Shown: one piece after another, positions 1 through 6,567 of the stretch
How positions within the stretch are numbered: the first letter of the stretch is position 1
Layout: each line of letters begins with the position of its first letter
The notes under the pieces: model-generated
Database searches by the model: none
Seen by the model: the letters and a program-made list of their open reading frames with translations, nothing else
Told to the model about the DNA's origin: nothing
Program-made: the position numbers and the translations under genes
Source: Clostridia bacterium
GTDB taxonomy: Bacteria; Bacillota; Clostridia; Oscillospirales; CAG-272
Assembly (NCBI GenBank): GCA_017532025.1
Contig: JAFXJX010000075.1
Coordinates: 1 to 40,025, forward strand
Direction of reading: 5' to 3'
Length of the DNA stretch: 40,025 bases

Positions 1-339
1 ATTCTCATATTCGGTAGCCGTCGGTTCGTAGCCAAACCAACTTGCCTTACCGTTGTCATCCCATATATGGGGCTTTCGATCTCTTGCCGCACCCTTGAGT
101 CCGATGATCTCGTGGAACATAAAGGTCTGCGAGTCGATAAGCCCTTCATTTTTATTTATGATGGAGAGCTTCAGACCTTCGTATTGTCCTGAAACTCTTG
201 CCGTCACAAATTCTACCTTGGCGCGAAGGTCATCGCTGATCTTGCTGACCATCGCTTTGCCTGCAAATACTGTATCTGCCGAGAGAACCTCGGATTCTCC
301 GAACATTCTCTTGAGCTGTCTTTCATAAAAGTTCGTCAT
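1..339 (-). CDS. Integrative-element accessory protein, partial (C-terminus outside window)
   Basis: I translated this leftward frame by hand: it starts MTNFYERQLKRMFGES and stays open for 113 codons to the window edge, so the C-terminus is missing. The ATG at 339-337 lies two bases after the TAA of the preceding gene, behind a G-rich stretch that can serve as ribosome site, which implies coupled translation. The visible part has no membrane segment or signal peptide. It contains the pieces FVTARVSGQYEGLKLSI and DNGKASWFGYEPT. I recall similar small proteins from accessory regions of clostridial conjugative elements, but I cannot assign a function. The setting (three coupled small genes beside a possible attachment remnant) supports mobile-element cargo. 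Confidence 0.6.
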   Translation of the reverse strand, partial: MTNFYERQLKRMFGESEVLSADTVFAGKAMVSKISDDLRAKVEFVTARVSGQYEGLKLSIINKNEGLIDSQTFMFHEIIGLKGAARDRKPHIWDDNGKASWFGYEPTATEYEN

Positions 340-341
340 GC

Positions 342-1193
342 TTAACCCCCGAATCTCATCCCAGGGAGTTCTGACAGGTATTCGTCGAACTCATCCTCGG
401 TGTGAAGGAAGTAATCGTCGCCGCTATGCCAAAATGAAACATAGAGGTCGCCCTCGTCGATAGGGATTTCACGCTGCTCAAAGCCTTCGCCGAGACCGTC
501 GCTGTTTTGACCGCTGATTGCATCACGGAGGCGTTCGGTTTCATCGGGAGTGAGGGATTCTGTGAGGTAGCAATCGATCTTGCCATAAAGAGTGCCACGT
601 TGTTCCTCAACACCCCATTCTGCGAACACGAGCTTATCCTTGATGCCTGCGTGATCTCCGACATACTCAGCCATATTGATTTCGGTCGCTTGCTCCTTGG
701 CAATGGCTTCCTCGATGGCATCTGCATTGTTGTTGATCATATAGGCATCGGTTTCATAGTAGTCGCCGTCGTGGTCGGAGAGGTTACCGGTCAACGGGCA
801 GAAGAAGGACATCTTCGTGCCTGCAAGCGATTTCATCATCTCCTTGATGTCTGCGTACAGTTCCTCTGTGGTATCATACTGCTCATTCACAAGGTTTGCT
901 TCGAGGTCATCGCGCAGTTCCTCACGAACACCCGATACCGATTCGTCGGTAACTCGCACGTCGTAAAGACTATCCGAATCGGGAAGTATTCGGAGCAGAC
1001 CGTTGCCTACATCACTATCTGCGTGAAGGCGGATGGGAGCATCCTCGGCTTTCATTTCCTTGACCTTCAGAGAAAAGATGGAATTGATGAGTCCGTACTC
1101 CTTGGCTCTGTCGAAAAACTGATTGAATTCTGTTACCACATCGTAGGTTTCGGTTTCCTGTGTGGTCGGGTTCTTGATGGATAATTTAAGCAT
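342..1193 (-). CDS. Acidic integrative-element accessory protein, function unknown
   Basis: This is a 283-residue soluble protein starting MLKLSIKNPTTQETETYD. The start at 1193 is preferred over an upstream in-frame ATG because AAAGGAG sits seven bases before it, and because the start overlaps the upstream stop as ATGCTTAA. The protein is rich in Asp and Glu throughout and has no membrane segment. Near residues 225-245 it has GQNSDGLGEGFEQ, a motif I recall from hypothetical proteins of Firmicutes conjugative elements and phages. The charge pattern recalls DNA-mimic antirestriction proteins such as ArdA, but I see no clear ArdA signature, so that is only a hypothesis. Neighbours on both sides are in the same coupled operon. 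Confidence 0.7.
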   Translation of the reverse strand: MLKLSIKNPTTQETETYDVVTEFNQFFDRAKEYGLINSIFSLKVKEMKAEDAPIRLHADSDVGNGLLRILPDSDSLYDVRVTDESVSGVREELRDDLEANLVNEQYDTTEELYADIKEMMKSLAGTKMSFFCPLTGNLSDHDGDYYETDAYMINNNADAIEEAIAKEQATEINMAEYVGDHAGIKDKLVFAEWGVEEQRGTLYGKIDCYLTESLTPDETERLRDAISGQNSDGLGEGFEQREIPIDEGDLYVSFWHSGDDYFLHTEDEFDEYLSELPGMRFGG

Positions 1194-1569
1194 CTGCGTT
1201 CTCCTTTTCCTCATTATTTTTATTGCCGTTGAGACCGTATCTGCGGATTGTGATCGCCGTGGTGATCGTTCCGAGCATCTGCGGAGAGATGAGTTCGGTG
1301 TCAGCGAGATCGTGGAGTGAGAGATAGTGCGTTCCGTCGCAGAGATCCTTTGCTACACACAACAAGGTATAGGACTTGAGGTTGCCTTTCTTCACGCTGA
1401 TGTTGTCAAGGTCAATGTAGCCCTTCCTGATGTGAGGCTTGGCTGCATTCCACAAACGGACATCTGCCGTGAGAAGGTAAAGCACCGACATTTTTACATT
1501 GTCGTTTCGATTGAGCTTCTGCGACTCGCAGCTGAAGATTGCCTGATGGTTTTTGTTCTTGAATTTCAT
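1186..1569 (-). CDS. DUF6075-like small protein of an integrative element
   Basis: This is a 127-residue protein starting MKFKNKNHQAIFSCESQKL. The ATG at 1569 has AAAAGGAG seven bases upstream; the longer open frame begins inside a terminator hairpin and is unlikely to be used. The run MSVLYLLTADVRLW, then KDLCDGTHYLSLHDLADTEL, then TTAITIRRYGL resembles the family I know as DUF6075, which is common in clostridial conjugative elements and has no established function. The last eight bases overlap the start of the next gene, giving translational coupling. It is the first gene after two leftward terminator-like hairpins, so its transcription may be attenuated. Confidence 0.7.
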   Translation of the reverse strand: MKFKNKNHQAIFSCESQKLNRNDNVKMSVLYLLTADVRLWNAAKPHIRKGYIDLDNISVKKGNLKSYTLLCVAKDLCDGTHYLSLHDLADTELISPQMLGTITTAITIRRYGLNGNKNNEEKENADA

Positions 1570-1603
1570 TTTGTTTCTCCTTTTCAGTTGGTTTTTAGGA
1601 AAT

Positions 1604-1650
1604 AAAAAAAGCCAACCGTTTTTGAGAATCATCTCTTAAACGATTGGCTT
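1604..1650 (-). terminator. Leader hairpin A, terminator-like, upstream of element operon
   Basis: Reading leftward, AAGCCAA and CGTTT pair with AAACG and TTGGCTT around an inner GAGA/TCTC helix, followed directly by seven T. This is a strong intrinsic-terminator shape, placed only about 35 bases before the first element gene. No promoter fits between the hairpin and that gene, so it may act as an attenuator. Confidence 0.7.
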
Positions 1651-1661
1651 AATTTCGGGTG

Positions 1662-1694
1662 TAAAAAAAGCACGCAAGGGATTTTCTGCGTGCT
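1662..1694 (-). terminator. Leader hairpin B, terminator-like, tandem with A
   Basis: Reading leftward, AGCACGCA pairs perfectly with TGCGTGCT over a ten-base loop and is followed by a run of T. It lies just upstream of hairpin A on the same strand. Together they insulate or attenuate the element operon against transcription entering from the tRNA side. Confidence 0.7.
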
Positions 1695-1716
1695 ACCATT
1701 TTTATTAAATTGCGTG

Positions 1717-1745
1717 TACGAGGGTTCAAATCCCCCGAAAGTAGG
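1717..1745 (+). other. T-arm-like sequence: possible attachment-site remnant
   Basis: The bases CGAGGGTTCAAATCCCCCG form a tRNA-like T-arm (GGG, loop TTCAAAT, CCC, extended by CG/CG with one A-C mismatch), but no D-arm or anticodon arm precedes it, so this is not a whole tRNA. A 3' tRNA remnant at the far junction is the expected footprint of an element integrated in a tRNA gene lying left of the window. The acceptor part (GAAAGTA) is not followed by CCA, which weakens the call. Confidence 0.4.
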
Positions 1746-1801
1746 GAAATACCTATTTTATATCCTTGATTTTTGACATTAAATATTCGGGCTATAAAAA
1801 T

Positions 1802-1830
1802 CAAAAAACCCTTGAAAAATCAAGGGTTTC
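1802..1830 (-). terminator. Terminator of the tRNA operon
   Basis: Leftward, AAACCCTTGA and TCAAGGGTTT form a ten-base-pair hairpin followed by TTTTTTGATTTTT, about 30 bases downstream of tRNA-fMet. A second small hairpin (GGCTATA/TATAGCC) lies between, at 1837-1857. Confidence 0.8.
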
Positions 1831-1861
1831 TTGTGGCTATATCTTTTTTATAGCCTTGTTA

Positions 1862-1938
<77 letters not shown>

Positions 1939-1947
1939 ATATGAAAT

Positions 1948-2035
1948 TGGTGCCGGTGACCGGGGTCGAACCGGTACGGGATATTCTCCCACGGGATTTT
2001 AAGTCCCGGGCGTCTGCCTATTCCGCCACACCGGC
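1948..2035 (-). tRNA. tRNA-Leu (anticodon TAA)
   Basis: An 88-nucleotide class II tRNA with a long variable arm (TGGGAGAATATCCCGT), acceptor GCCGGTG/CACCGGC, anticodon loop CTTAAAA (anticodon TAA, reading UUA and probably UUG) and encoded CCA. The T-arm is CCGGT TCGACCCCGG-like with the canonical TTCGA loop. It is the first gene after the promoter at 2077-2105. Confidence 0.96.
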
Positions 2036-2076
2036 ATTTCGGCATTTCCAAGGCGGTTTTCCTTGAACGCCTAAAC

Positions 2077-2105
2077 AGTATAACACAGGAAAAATGATTT
2101 GTCAA
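2077..2105 (-). promoter_or_regulatory. Sigma-A promoter of the tRNA operon
   Basis: TTGACA, 17-base spacer, TATACT with TG one base before the -10, giving an extended -10. It is close to consensus, as expected for stable RNA genes. Confidence 0.9.
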
Positions 2106-2193
2106 TACCCTTTTGCAATATTTTTTCATCTTTTTTGATTTTTCATCATCAAAACAAGACAAAAGTCATCATTTTTTCCGCGCATTCTGCCTA

Positions 2194-2769
2194 TTATCCA
2201 AAAAAATGTTTGATCAGCATCCAACAGCCGATGCCAATCAGAATCACGCCGCCGAGGATATTGGCTCGACCGGCAAGGCAGGTGCCGAACGTTTTGCCAA
2301 GGAAAACACCCACAAGACAAATGATAAAGGTCACCACGGCAATCAGCATGACCGCCCAAAGCGCTTCCATAAAATTGTAATCCGAAATGGTAAAACCGAC
2401 AGACAGCGCGTCAATCGATGTGGCAACGCCTTGCAGAAGCAGCATACCGATGCTGATCTTGCAAAGCTGTGCTTCTCCATCACAAGGCTTCAAGCCCTCA
2501 ATCAGCATTTTGCCGCCGATAAAAGCGAGCAAACCAAACGCAATCCAAGGAATAAAGGGAGCAACCGCATGAAAACACGAAACCAATGAATGCACGCATA
2601 TCCAGCCAATCATCGGCATCATGGCCTGAAATGCCGCGAACACAGCCGCAATACCGCACATTCTGCCCACTTTCATCTTCGGCTCGGAAAGACCGCTGAC
2701 AAGCGACACCGAAAAAGCATCCATAGCAAGTCCCACGCCGAGAAGCAGGCTCTTGATCACAAACTCCAT
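2194..2769 (-). CDS. mntP: Manganese efflux pump MntP
   Basis: A 191-residue integral membrane protein of about six helices, full length for the MntP (YebN) family, which exports Mn2+ and protects against manganese excess. The two internal repeats are visible: GVGLAMDAFSVSLVSGL near the N-terminus and GVATSIDALSVGFTI in the second half. Each carries the intramembrane Asp of the DAF/DAL motif that the family needs for transport. AAGGAG lies seven bases before the ATG. The gene stands alone behind a sigma-A promoter. Many mntP genes are controlled by a yybP-ykoY manganese riboswitch, but the short leader here (about 25 bases after the -10) has no room for one, so another control, or none, must apply. 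Confidence 0.93.
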   Translation of the reverse strand: MEFVIKSLLLGVGLAMDAFSVSLVSGLSEPKMKVGRMCGIAAVFAAFQAMMPMIGWICVHSLVSCFHAVAPFIPWIAFGLLAFIGGKMLIEGLKPCDGEAQLCKISIGMLLLQGVATSIDALSVGFTISDYNFMEALWAVMLIAVVTFIICLVGVFLGKTFGTCLAGRANILGGVILIGIGCWMLIKHFFG

Positions 2770-2799
2770 ACCGCAACTCCTTTTTCACTCTTGGGATTT

Positions 2800-2828
2800 A
2801 TTGTATCATATCCTCCCGTTTCTGTCAA
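2800..2828 (-). promoter_or_regulatory. Sigma-A promoter of mntP
   Basis: TTGACA, 17-base spacer, TACAAT preceded by TGA (extended -10), 31 bases before the mntP start. Confidence 0.88.
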
Positions 2829-2915
2829 TCCCGGTTTCAAAACTGATTTAGGATAAAAAAACAACAAAAAAACTTTTATTTTTTTATAAAAATCGAAAAA
2901 ATACAACAAATTCGA

Positions 2916-2943
2916 TTGACTTTTTGTCAAAAAATGTTATAAT
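2916..2943 (+). promoter_or_regulatory. Sigma-A promoter of the NhaC-type antiporter
   Basis: TTGACT, 16-base spacer, TATAAT. A TTG at 2924 that would extend the reading frame lies inside this promoter, so it cannot be the translation start. The spacer includes the palindrome TTTTTGTCAAAAA. Confidence 0.8.
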
Positions 2944-2989
2944 CTATGGTAACCATTCTACCATTAAAAAAATGAAGGGAAAAAGAATC

Positions 2990-4798
2990 ATGACAAAAAC
3001 AACAAAAATTCTTCTTGCCGTTGTGGCTGTTGTTATCGTGGCTCTCCTTGCGTTTTTGTTGGTGACAAATGCCGCCGACAAACAGCAGGAATGCACATTC
3101 TGCCACGGCGAGCTTGAAAAAGCTGCCGCTTGCGGTGACTGTCTTACCGACAAAGACGGCAACGCAACCGGTAAAGTGGAAGCCACTGTTGACGGAGAAA
3201 CCGTCTTTGTGGACTGCACCACCTGCGAGGGCAGCGGACACTACTGTGACAACTGCGGCAACGCAGGCGAAGTCACAGGCAGCTTCTGGGCGCTTCTGCC
3301 TCCGCTCATCGCCATCGGCCTTGCGCTCATCACCAAAGAGGTTTATTCCTCCCTCTTTATCGGTATCCTCTCGGGTGCCATCATTTACGCAGGCACCGCC
3401 ATCAGCGGCGCGTACGACACCACCACAGGCGTGCTTGACACGCTCAATGGCAGCGGCATCATCACCGCCGTTGCAGGCACGGCAGGCATCTTCGTCTTCT
3501 TAGTACTGCTCGGTGTGATCGTAGCACTCATCAACAAAACAGGCGGCTCGTATGCCTTTGGTAGATGGGCTTCCACCCACATCAAATCCAAAGTGGGCGC
3601 AGCACTTGCCACCTTTGTTCTCGGCGTTCTGATCTTCATCGACGACTATTTCAACTGCTTAACCGTTGGCTCTGTGATGCGTCCTGTCACCGACAGACAC
3701 AACATTTCTCGCTCGAAGCTTGCATACCTCATCGATGCCACCGCCGCCCCCATCTGCATGATCGCACCGATCTCCAGCTGGGCTGCCGCCGTTTCGCAGT
3801 ATGCCGAAGATGGCAAGGGCTTAAAGCTCTTTATTTCCGCTATTCCTTATAACTTCTATTCACTGCTCACCATCGTATTCATCATCGCTATCATCGCCAT
3901 GGGCTATGACTACGGCTCGATGAGAATCCACGAATACAACGCACAGCACAAGGGCGACCTCTTCACTTCGGGCGAACGCGTAAAATCCGAAGAAGTGGTT
4001 GCCAACGAGAGAGGCAGAGTCATCGACCTTGTTCTTCCGATTATCATTCTTGTTGTTTCCTGCGTATTCGGTCTTCTTCATATCGGCGGAATCGGACAAG
4101 GCGAATCCCTTATTGATGCCTTTGCCAACACCGATGCCACAGTCGGTCTGCCGTGGGGCGCATTCATCGCGCTTGTTCTGATCCTTGCCTATGTGCTCCT
4201 TCGCAAGCTGACCACCTTCAAAGAAGCCATGAAGTGCGTTCCCTCCGGCTTCATTGCCATGGTACCTGCAATCCTCATTCTCACCCTTGCCACAGCGCTC
4301 AAAGAAGTCACCTCCATGCTGGGTGCCAAATACTTCATTGCCGCTTTGATGGACGGTGCTACCGCAGGTCTTTCGAATATGCTTCCCGCTATCATCTTTG
4401 TGGTGGCTTGCGTGCTTTCCTTTGCAACAGGCACGTCTTGGGGTACCTTCGGCATCCTCATTCCGATCGTTACCGCGATCTTCTCCGCAGACTCTGCGCT
4501 TATGATCATCGGTATGTCGGCTTGCCTTGCAGGCGCCGTTTGCGGTGACCACTGCTCGCCCATCTCCGATACCACCATCATGGCGTCGGCAGGTGCTGAA
4601 TGCGACCACTTGAACCACGTTTCCACGCAGTTCCCCTACGCCATCACAGTTGCCATCATTTCCTTTGTGATGTTCGTCATCGCGGGCTTTGTGCAGAACG
4701 CTTGGATCTGCCTTGCCATCGGCGTGGCACTCACAGTCGGTACACTCTTTGTGATGAAAGTCCTCACCAAAAAGCGCCATCCCGAAAGCGCAAAATAA
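2990..4798 (+). CDS. NhaC-family Na+/H+ antiporter with N-terminal four-CxxC domain
   Basis: This 602-residue protein has an N-terminal membrane anchor (about 5-28), then a Cys-rich stretch (35-89) with four CxxC pairs at 35/38, 48/51, 76/79 and 86/89. Around ten antiporter helices follow. The C-terminal part is NhaC-family: FIDDYFNCLTVGSVMRP, then GTSWGTFGILIPI, then GDHCSPISDTTIMAS. The family exchanges Na+ for H+, some members with an organic acid; the substrate here is unknown. CTTCEGSG matches the CxxCxGxG pattern of DnaJ-type zinc fingers, so the front domain probably binds metal, or is redox-active if it faces outside. The start at 2990 (AGGGA upstream) is preferred; 2972 is a possible alternative. 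The gene is monocistronic. Confidence 0.85.
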   Translation: MTKTTKILLAVVAVVIVALLAFLLVTNAADKQQECTFCHGELEKAAACGDCLTDKDGNATGKVEATVDGETVFVDCTTCEGSGHYCDNCGNAGEVTGSFWALLPPLIAIGLALITKEVYSSLFIGILSGAIIYAGTAISGAYDTTTGVLDTLNGSGIITAVAGTAGIFVFLVLLGVIVALINKTGGSYAFGRWASTHIKSKVGAALATFVLGVLIFIDDYFNCLTVGSVMRPVTDRHNISRSKLAYLIDATAAPICMIAPISSWAAAVSQYAEDGKGLKLFISAIPYNFYSLLTIVFIIAIIAMGYDYGSMRIHEYNAQHKGDLFTSGERVKSEEVVANERGRVIDLVLPIIILVVSCVFGLLHIGGIGQGESLIDAFANTDATVGLPWGAFIALVLILAYVLLRKLTTFKEAMKCVPSGFIAMVPAILILTLATALKEVTSMLGAKYFIAALMDGATAGLSNMLPAIIFVVACVLSFATGTSWGTFGILIPIVTAIFSADSALMIIGMSACLAGAVCGDHCSPISDTTIMASAGAECDHLNHVSTQFPYAITVAIISFVMFVIAGFVQNAWICLAIGVALTVGTLFVMKVLTKKRHPESAK

Positions 4799-4802
4799 TA
4801 AC

Positions 4803-4837
4803 AAAAGCTGTGTTGAAAAAACACAGCTTTTTTATTT
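4803..4837 (+). terminator. Bidirectional terminator between antiporter and PocR-AraC genes
   Basis: AAAGCTGTGTT and AACACAGCTTT form a hairpin with T-runs in both directions. It serves the antiporter gene rightward, and its downstream edge overlaps the end of the convergent regulator gene. Confidence 0.85.
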
Positions 4838-5662
4838 TCTTTCCTGCTTTATCTGTCGGTAAGCGGTGGGCGAGTATCCTGTTTTTGCCACAAAAACTTT
4901 TGAAAAATACCCCTGATCGGGAAAACCGCATCGGCGCGCCACCACGCCGATCGGCTCATCGCGATGCCGCAAAAGCCCTTTTGCCATTTCCACACGTCGC
5001 TCGGTCAGATACTCACCGAGTGTCATACCCGCATTCTTTCTGAAATGGTTCATCAAGGTGGATTTAGAACAGTGAAACACCGCACACAGATGCGAAATCG
5101 TCAGTTTTTTTTCAATGTTCTTGTCAATATACTCTTTGATCGAATCGGCAAGGTCCTCTGAGGGTACATGAATGGAGCTGAGATAGGCAACGTGCTCGGC
5201 ACAGATCGTCATAATGTGAGAAAAAGCCGTTATTGTTTCTTCAGATAGCGCCGGCAGCTCGGCAAGGCAGGTTTTCACCTCCTCTTGCTCATCGGTGTAG
5301 CGAAATGCCGCGCTCAAAATCTGCTGTTCGGACGCGCAGGTACAATCCTTGCCCTGCCCCATCATCAAATACCCCACAAGAATGCCGTTACGGTAGAGCG
5401 GACAGGCCGCTTCCCAAAGCCCAAACCGACATTTGTACAGATACATCTTGCCTGTATCACATACCTTTTCCATTGCTTCTCTGTCGGCGGCAAGACAGCG
5501 CGCTTTGGCTTTGGGATTTTTTTGCACGAGCGCACAAAAACGGGAGAGATTTTCAGGGCAAGAAACAAGCTGATGAAAATCAGTATCGTGGATTGAAATA
5601 TGAAGTCCCGACGTTTTATGTAAATCTTGCAGAAGCTCCGCAATCGCAGGCAAAGTAAACAT
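4832..5662 (-). CDS. PocR-domain AraC-family transcriptional regulator
   Basis: A 276-residue regulator. Residues 5-160 form a PocR-type sensory domain: KTSGLHISIHDTD, Cys residues at 43, 56, 68 and 78, ACPLYRNGILVGYLMMGQ, then a helical part. Residues 170-272 are a double helix-turn-helix AraC domain (KKLTISHLCAVFHCSKSTLM and the closing GFPDQGYFSKVFVAKTGYSP). PocR domains sense small metabolites. The ATG at 5662 is chosen because AAAGGAG lies eight bases upstream; a GTG two codons earlier is too close to it. The gene is divergent from nagB, with overlapping promoters, so control of amino-sugar catabolism is the natural inference, though not proven. Confidence 0.88.
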   Translation of the reverse strand: MFTLPAIAELLQDLHKTSGLHISIHDTDFHQLVSCPENLSRFCALVQKNPKAKARCLAADREAMEKVCDTGKMYLYKCRFGLWEAACPLYRNGILVGYLMMGQGKDCTCASEQQILSAAFRYTDEQEEVKTCLAELPALSEETITAFSHIMTICAEHVAYLSSIHVPSEDLADSIKEYIDKNIEKKLTISHLCAVFHCSKSTLMNHFRKNAGMTLGEYLTERRVEMAKGLLRHRDEPIGVVARRCGFPDQGYFSKVFVAKTGYSPTAYRQIKQERK

Positions 5663-5712
5663 AGCCACGTCTCCTTTTGGAAATTCGAATAATTTGTTCT
5701 ATTTTCCCAATT

Positions 5713-5741
5713 ATTATACCATTTTCCATTGCGAAAAGCAA
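5713..5741 (-). promoter_or_regulatory. Promoter of the PocR-AraC regulator gene
   Basis: TTGCTT, 17-base spacer, TATAAT, leftward. Its -35 overlaps the -35/spacer of the opposite nagB promoter, so the two polymerases should exclude each other. Confidence 0.75.
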
Positions 5742-5758
5742 GCATAACATGATAAAAT
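5729..5758 (+). promoter_or_regulatory. Weak promoter of nagB-nagA
   Basis: TTGCGA, 18-base spacer, TAAAAT. It is poorer than other promoters in this window (non-consensus -35, long spacer), as expected for an activator-dependent promoter. The divergent AraC-type protein is the obvious candidate activator. Confidence 0.6.
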
Positions 5759-5805
5759 AAAGTAAAGCATCTTTTGTTTGATATCATAGAAAGGATTTTT
5801 AAGCC

Positions 5806-6567
5806 ATGAAAATTTACATTTGCCAAAATTACGAAGAAATGAGCGCACACGCCGCTGACCTCATTGCGGGACAAATCAAAGAAAAGCCTGATTCTGTCCT
5901 TGGTCTTGCCACAGGCTCTTCCCCCATCGGACTTTACAAGGAGCTTGTAGCTCGCAACCAAAAAGGCGAAATTTCCTTTAAGAACATCAAAACCGTCAAT
6001 CTCGACGAATACTGCGGTCTCACCGCCGACAATGACCAAAGCTACGCTTACTTCATGAACCAAAATCTGTTCAACCACGTGGATATTGATAAAGCCAACA
6101 CCAATCTGCCCGATGGCACAAATCCCGATGCAGCGGCAGAATGCGCCCGTTACGATGCGCTGATTGAATCGCTCGGCGGCATTGACATTCAGCTTCTCGG
6201 CATTGGTCTGAACGGTCACATCGGCTTTAACGAGCCTTCCGACACCATCTCGCTCGGCACCAACCACGTTGCCCTCACCCAAAGCACCTTTGAAGCCAAC
6301 GCCCGTTTCTTTGCTTCGATCGACGATGTACCGCGCTACGCTTACTCGATGGGTTGCGGCTCGATTCTGAACGCCAAAAAGATCCTGCTCGTTGCCAACG
6401 GCAAGGGTAAGGCTGAAATTCTGGAAAAATCCTTCTTCGGTCCTGTTACTTCGCAGGTCCCTGCTTCGCTTCTCAGACTCGTTTCGGATAAGGTTTACAT
6501 CTTTGCCGACAAGGAAGCAGGCGCACTCCTTCTTGAAAATCACCCCGAGGAGGTAATTGTACTGTGA
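5806..6567 (+). CDS. nagB: Glucosamine-6-phosphate deaminase NagB
   Basis: A 253-residue cytosolic enzyme of normal length, converting glucosamine 6-phosphate to fructose 6-phosphate and ammonia. Visible family signatures are LGLATGSSPIGLYKEL (31-46, phosphate-binding loop), NLDEYCGL (65-72, with catalytic Asp67) and GIGLNGHIGFNEPS (132-145, with His138 and Glu143 of the catalytic relay). AAAGGA precedes the ATG. The last bases overlap the nagA start as GTGA, and a GGAGG for nagA lies inside the nagB end, so the two are translationally coupled. With nagA it would feed N-acetylglucosamine, from cell-wall or host glycans, into glycolysis. Confidence 0.95.
   Translation: MKIYICQNYEEMSAHAADLIAGQIKEKPDSVLGLATGSSPIGLYKELVARNQKGEISFKNIKTVNLDEYCGLTADNDQSYAYFMNQNLFNHVDIDKANTNLPDGTNPDAAAECARYDALIESLGGIDIQLLGIGLNGHIGFNEPSDTISLGTNHVALTQSTFEANARFFASIDDVPRYAYSMGCGSILNAKKILLVANGKGKAEILEKSFFGPVTSQVPASLLRLVSDKVYIFADKEAGALLLENHPEEVIVL

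Noticed and set aside
1717-1745. A complete third tRNA gene
   Set aside because: Only a T-arm-like hairpin is present. The upstream bases form a terminator, not anticodon or D arms, and there is no CCA.
2770-2799. Manganese riboswitch upstream of mntP
   Set aside because: The start region predicted from the promoter leaves only about 25 bases of leader, too short for a yybP-ykoY element, and no such motif is visible.
2924-2989. N-terminal extension of the NhaC-type protein from a TTG at 2924
   Set aside because: The TTG lies between the -35 and -10 of the gene's own promoter, so it would not be transcribed.
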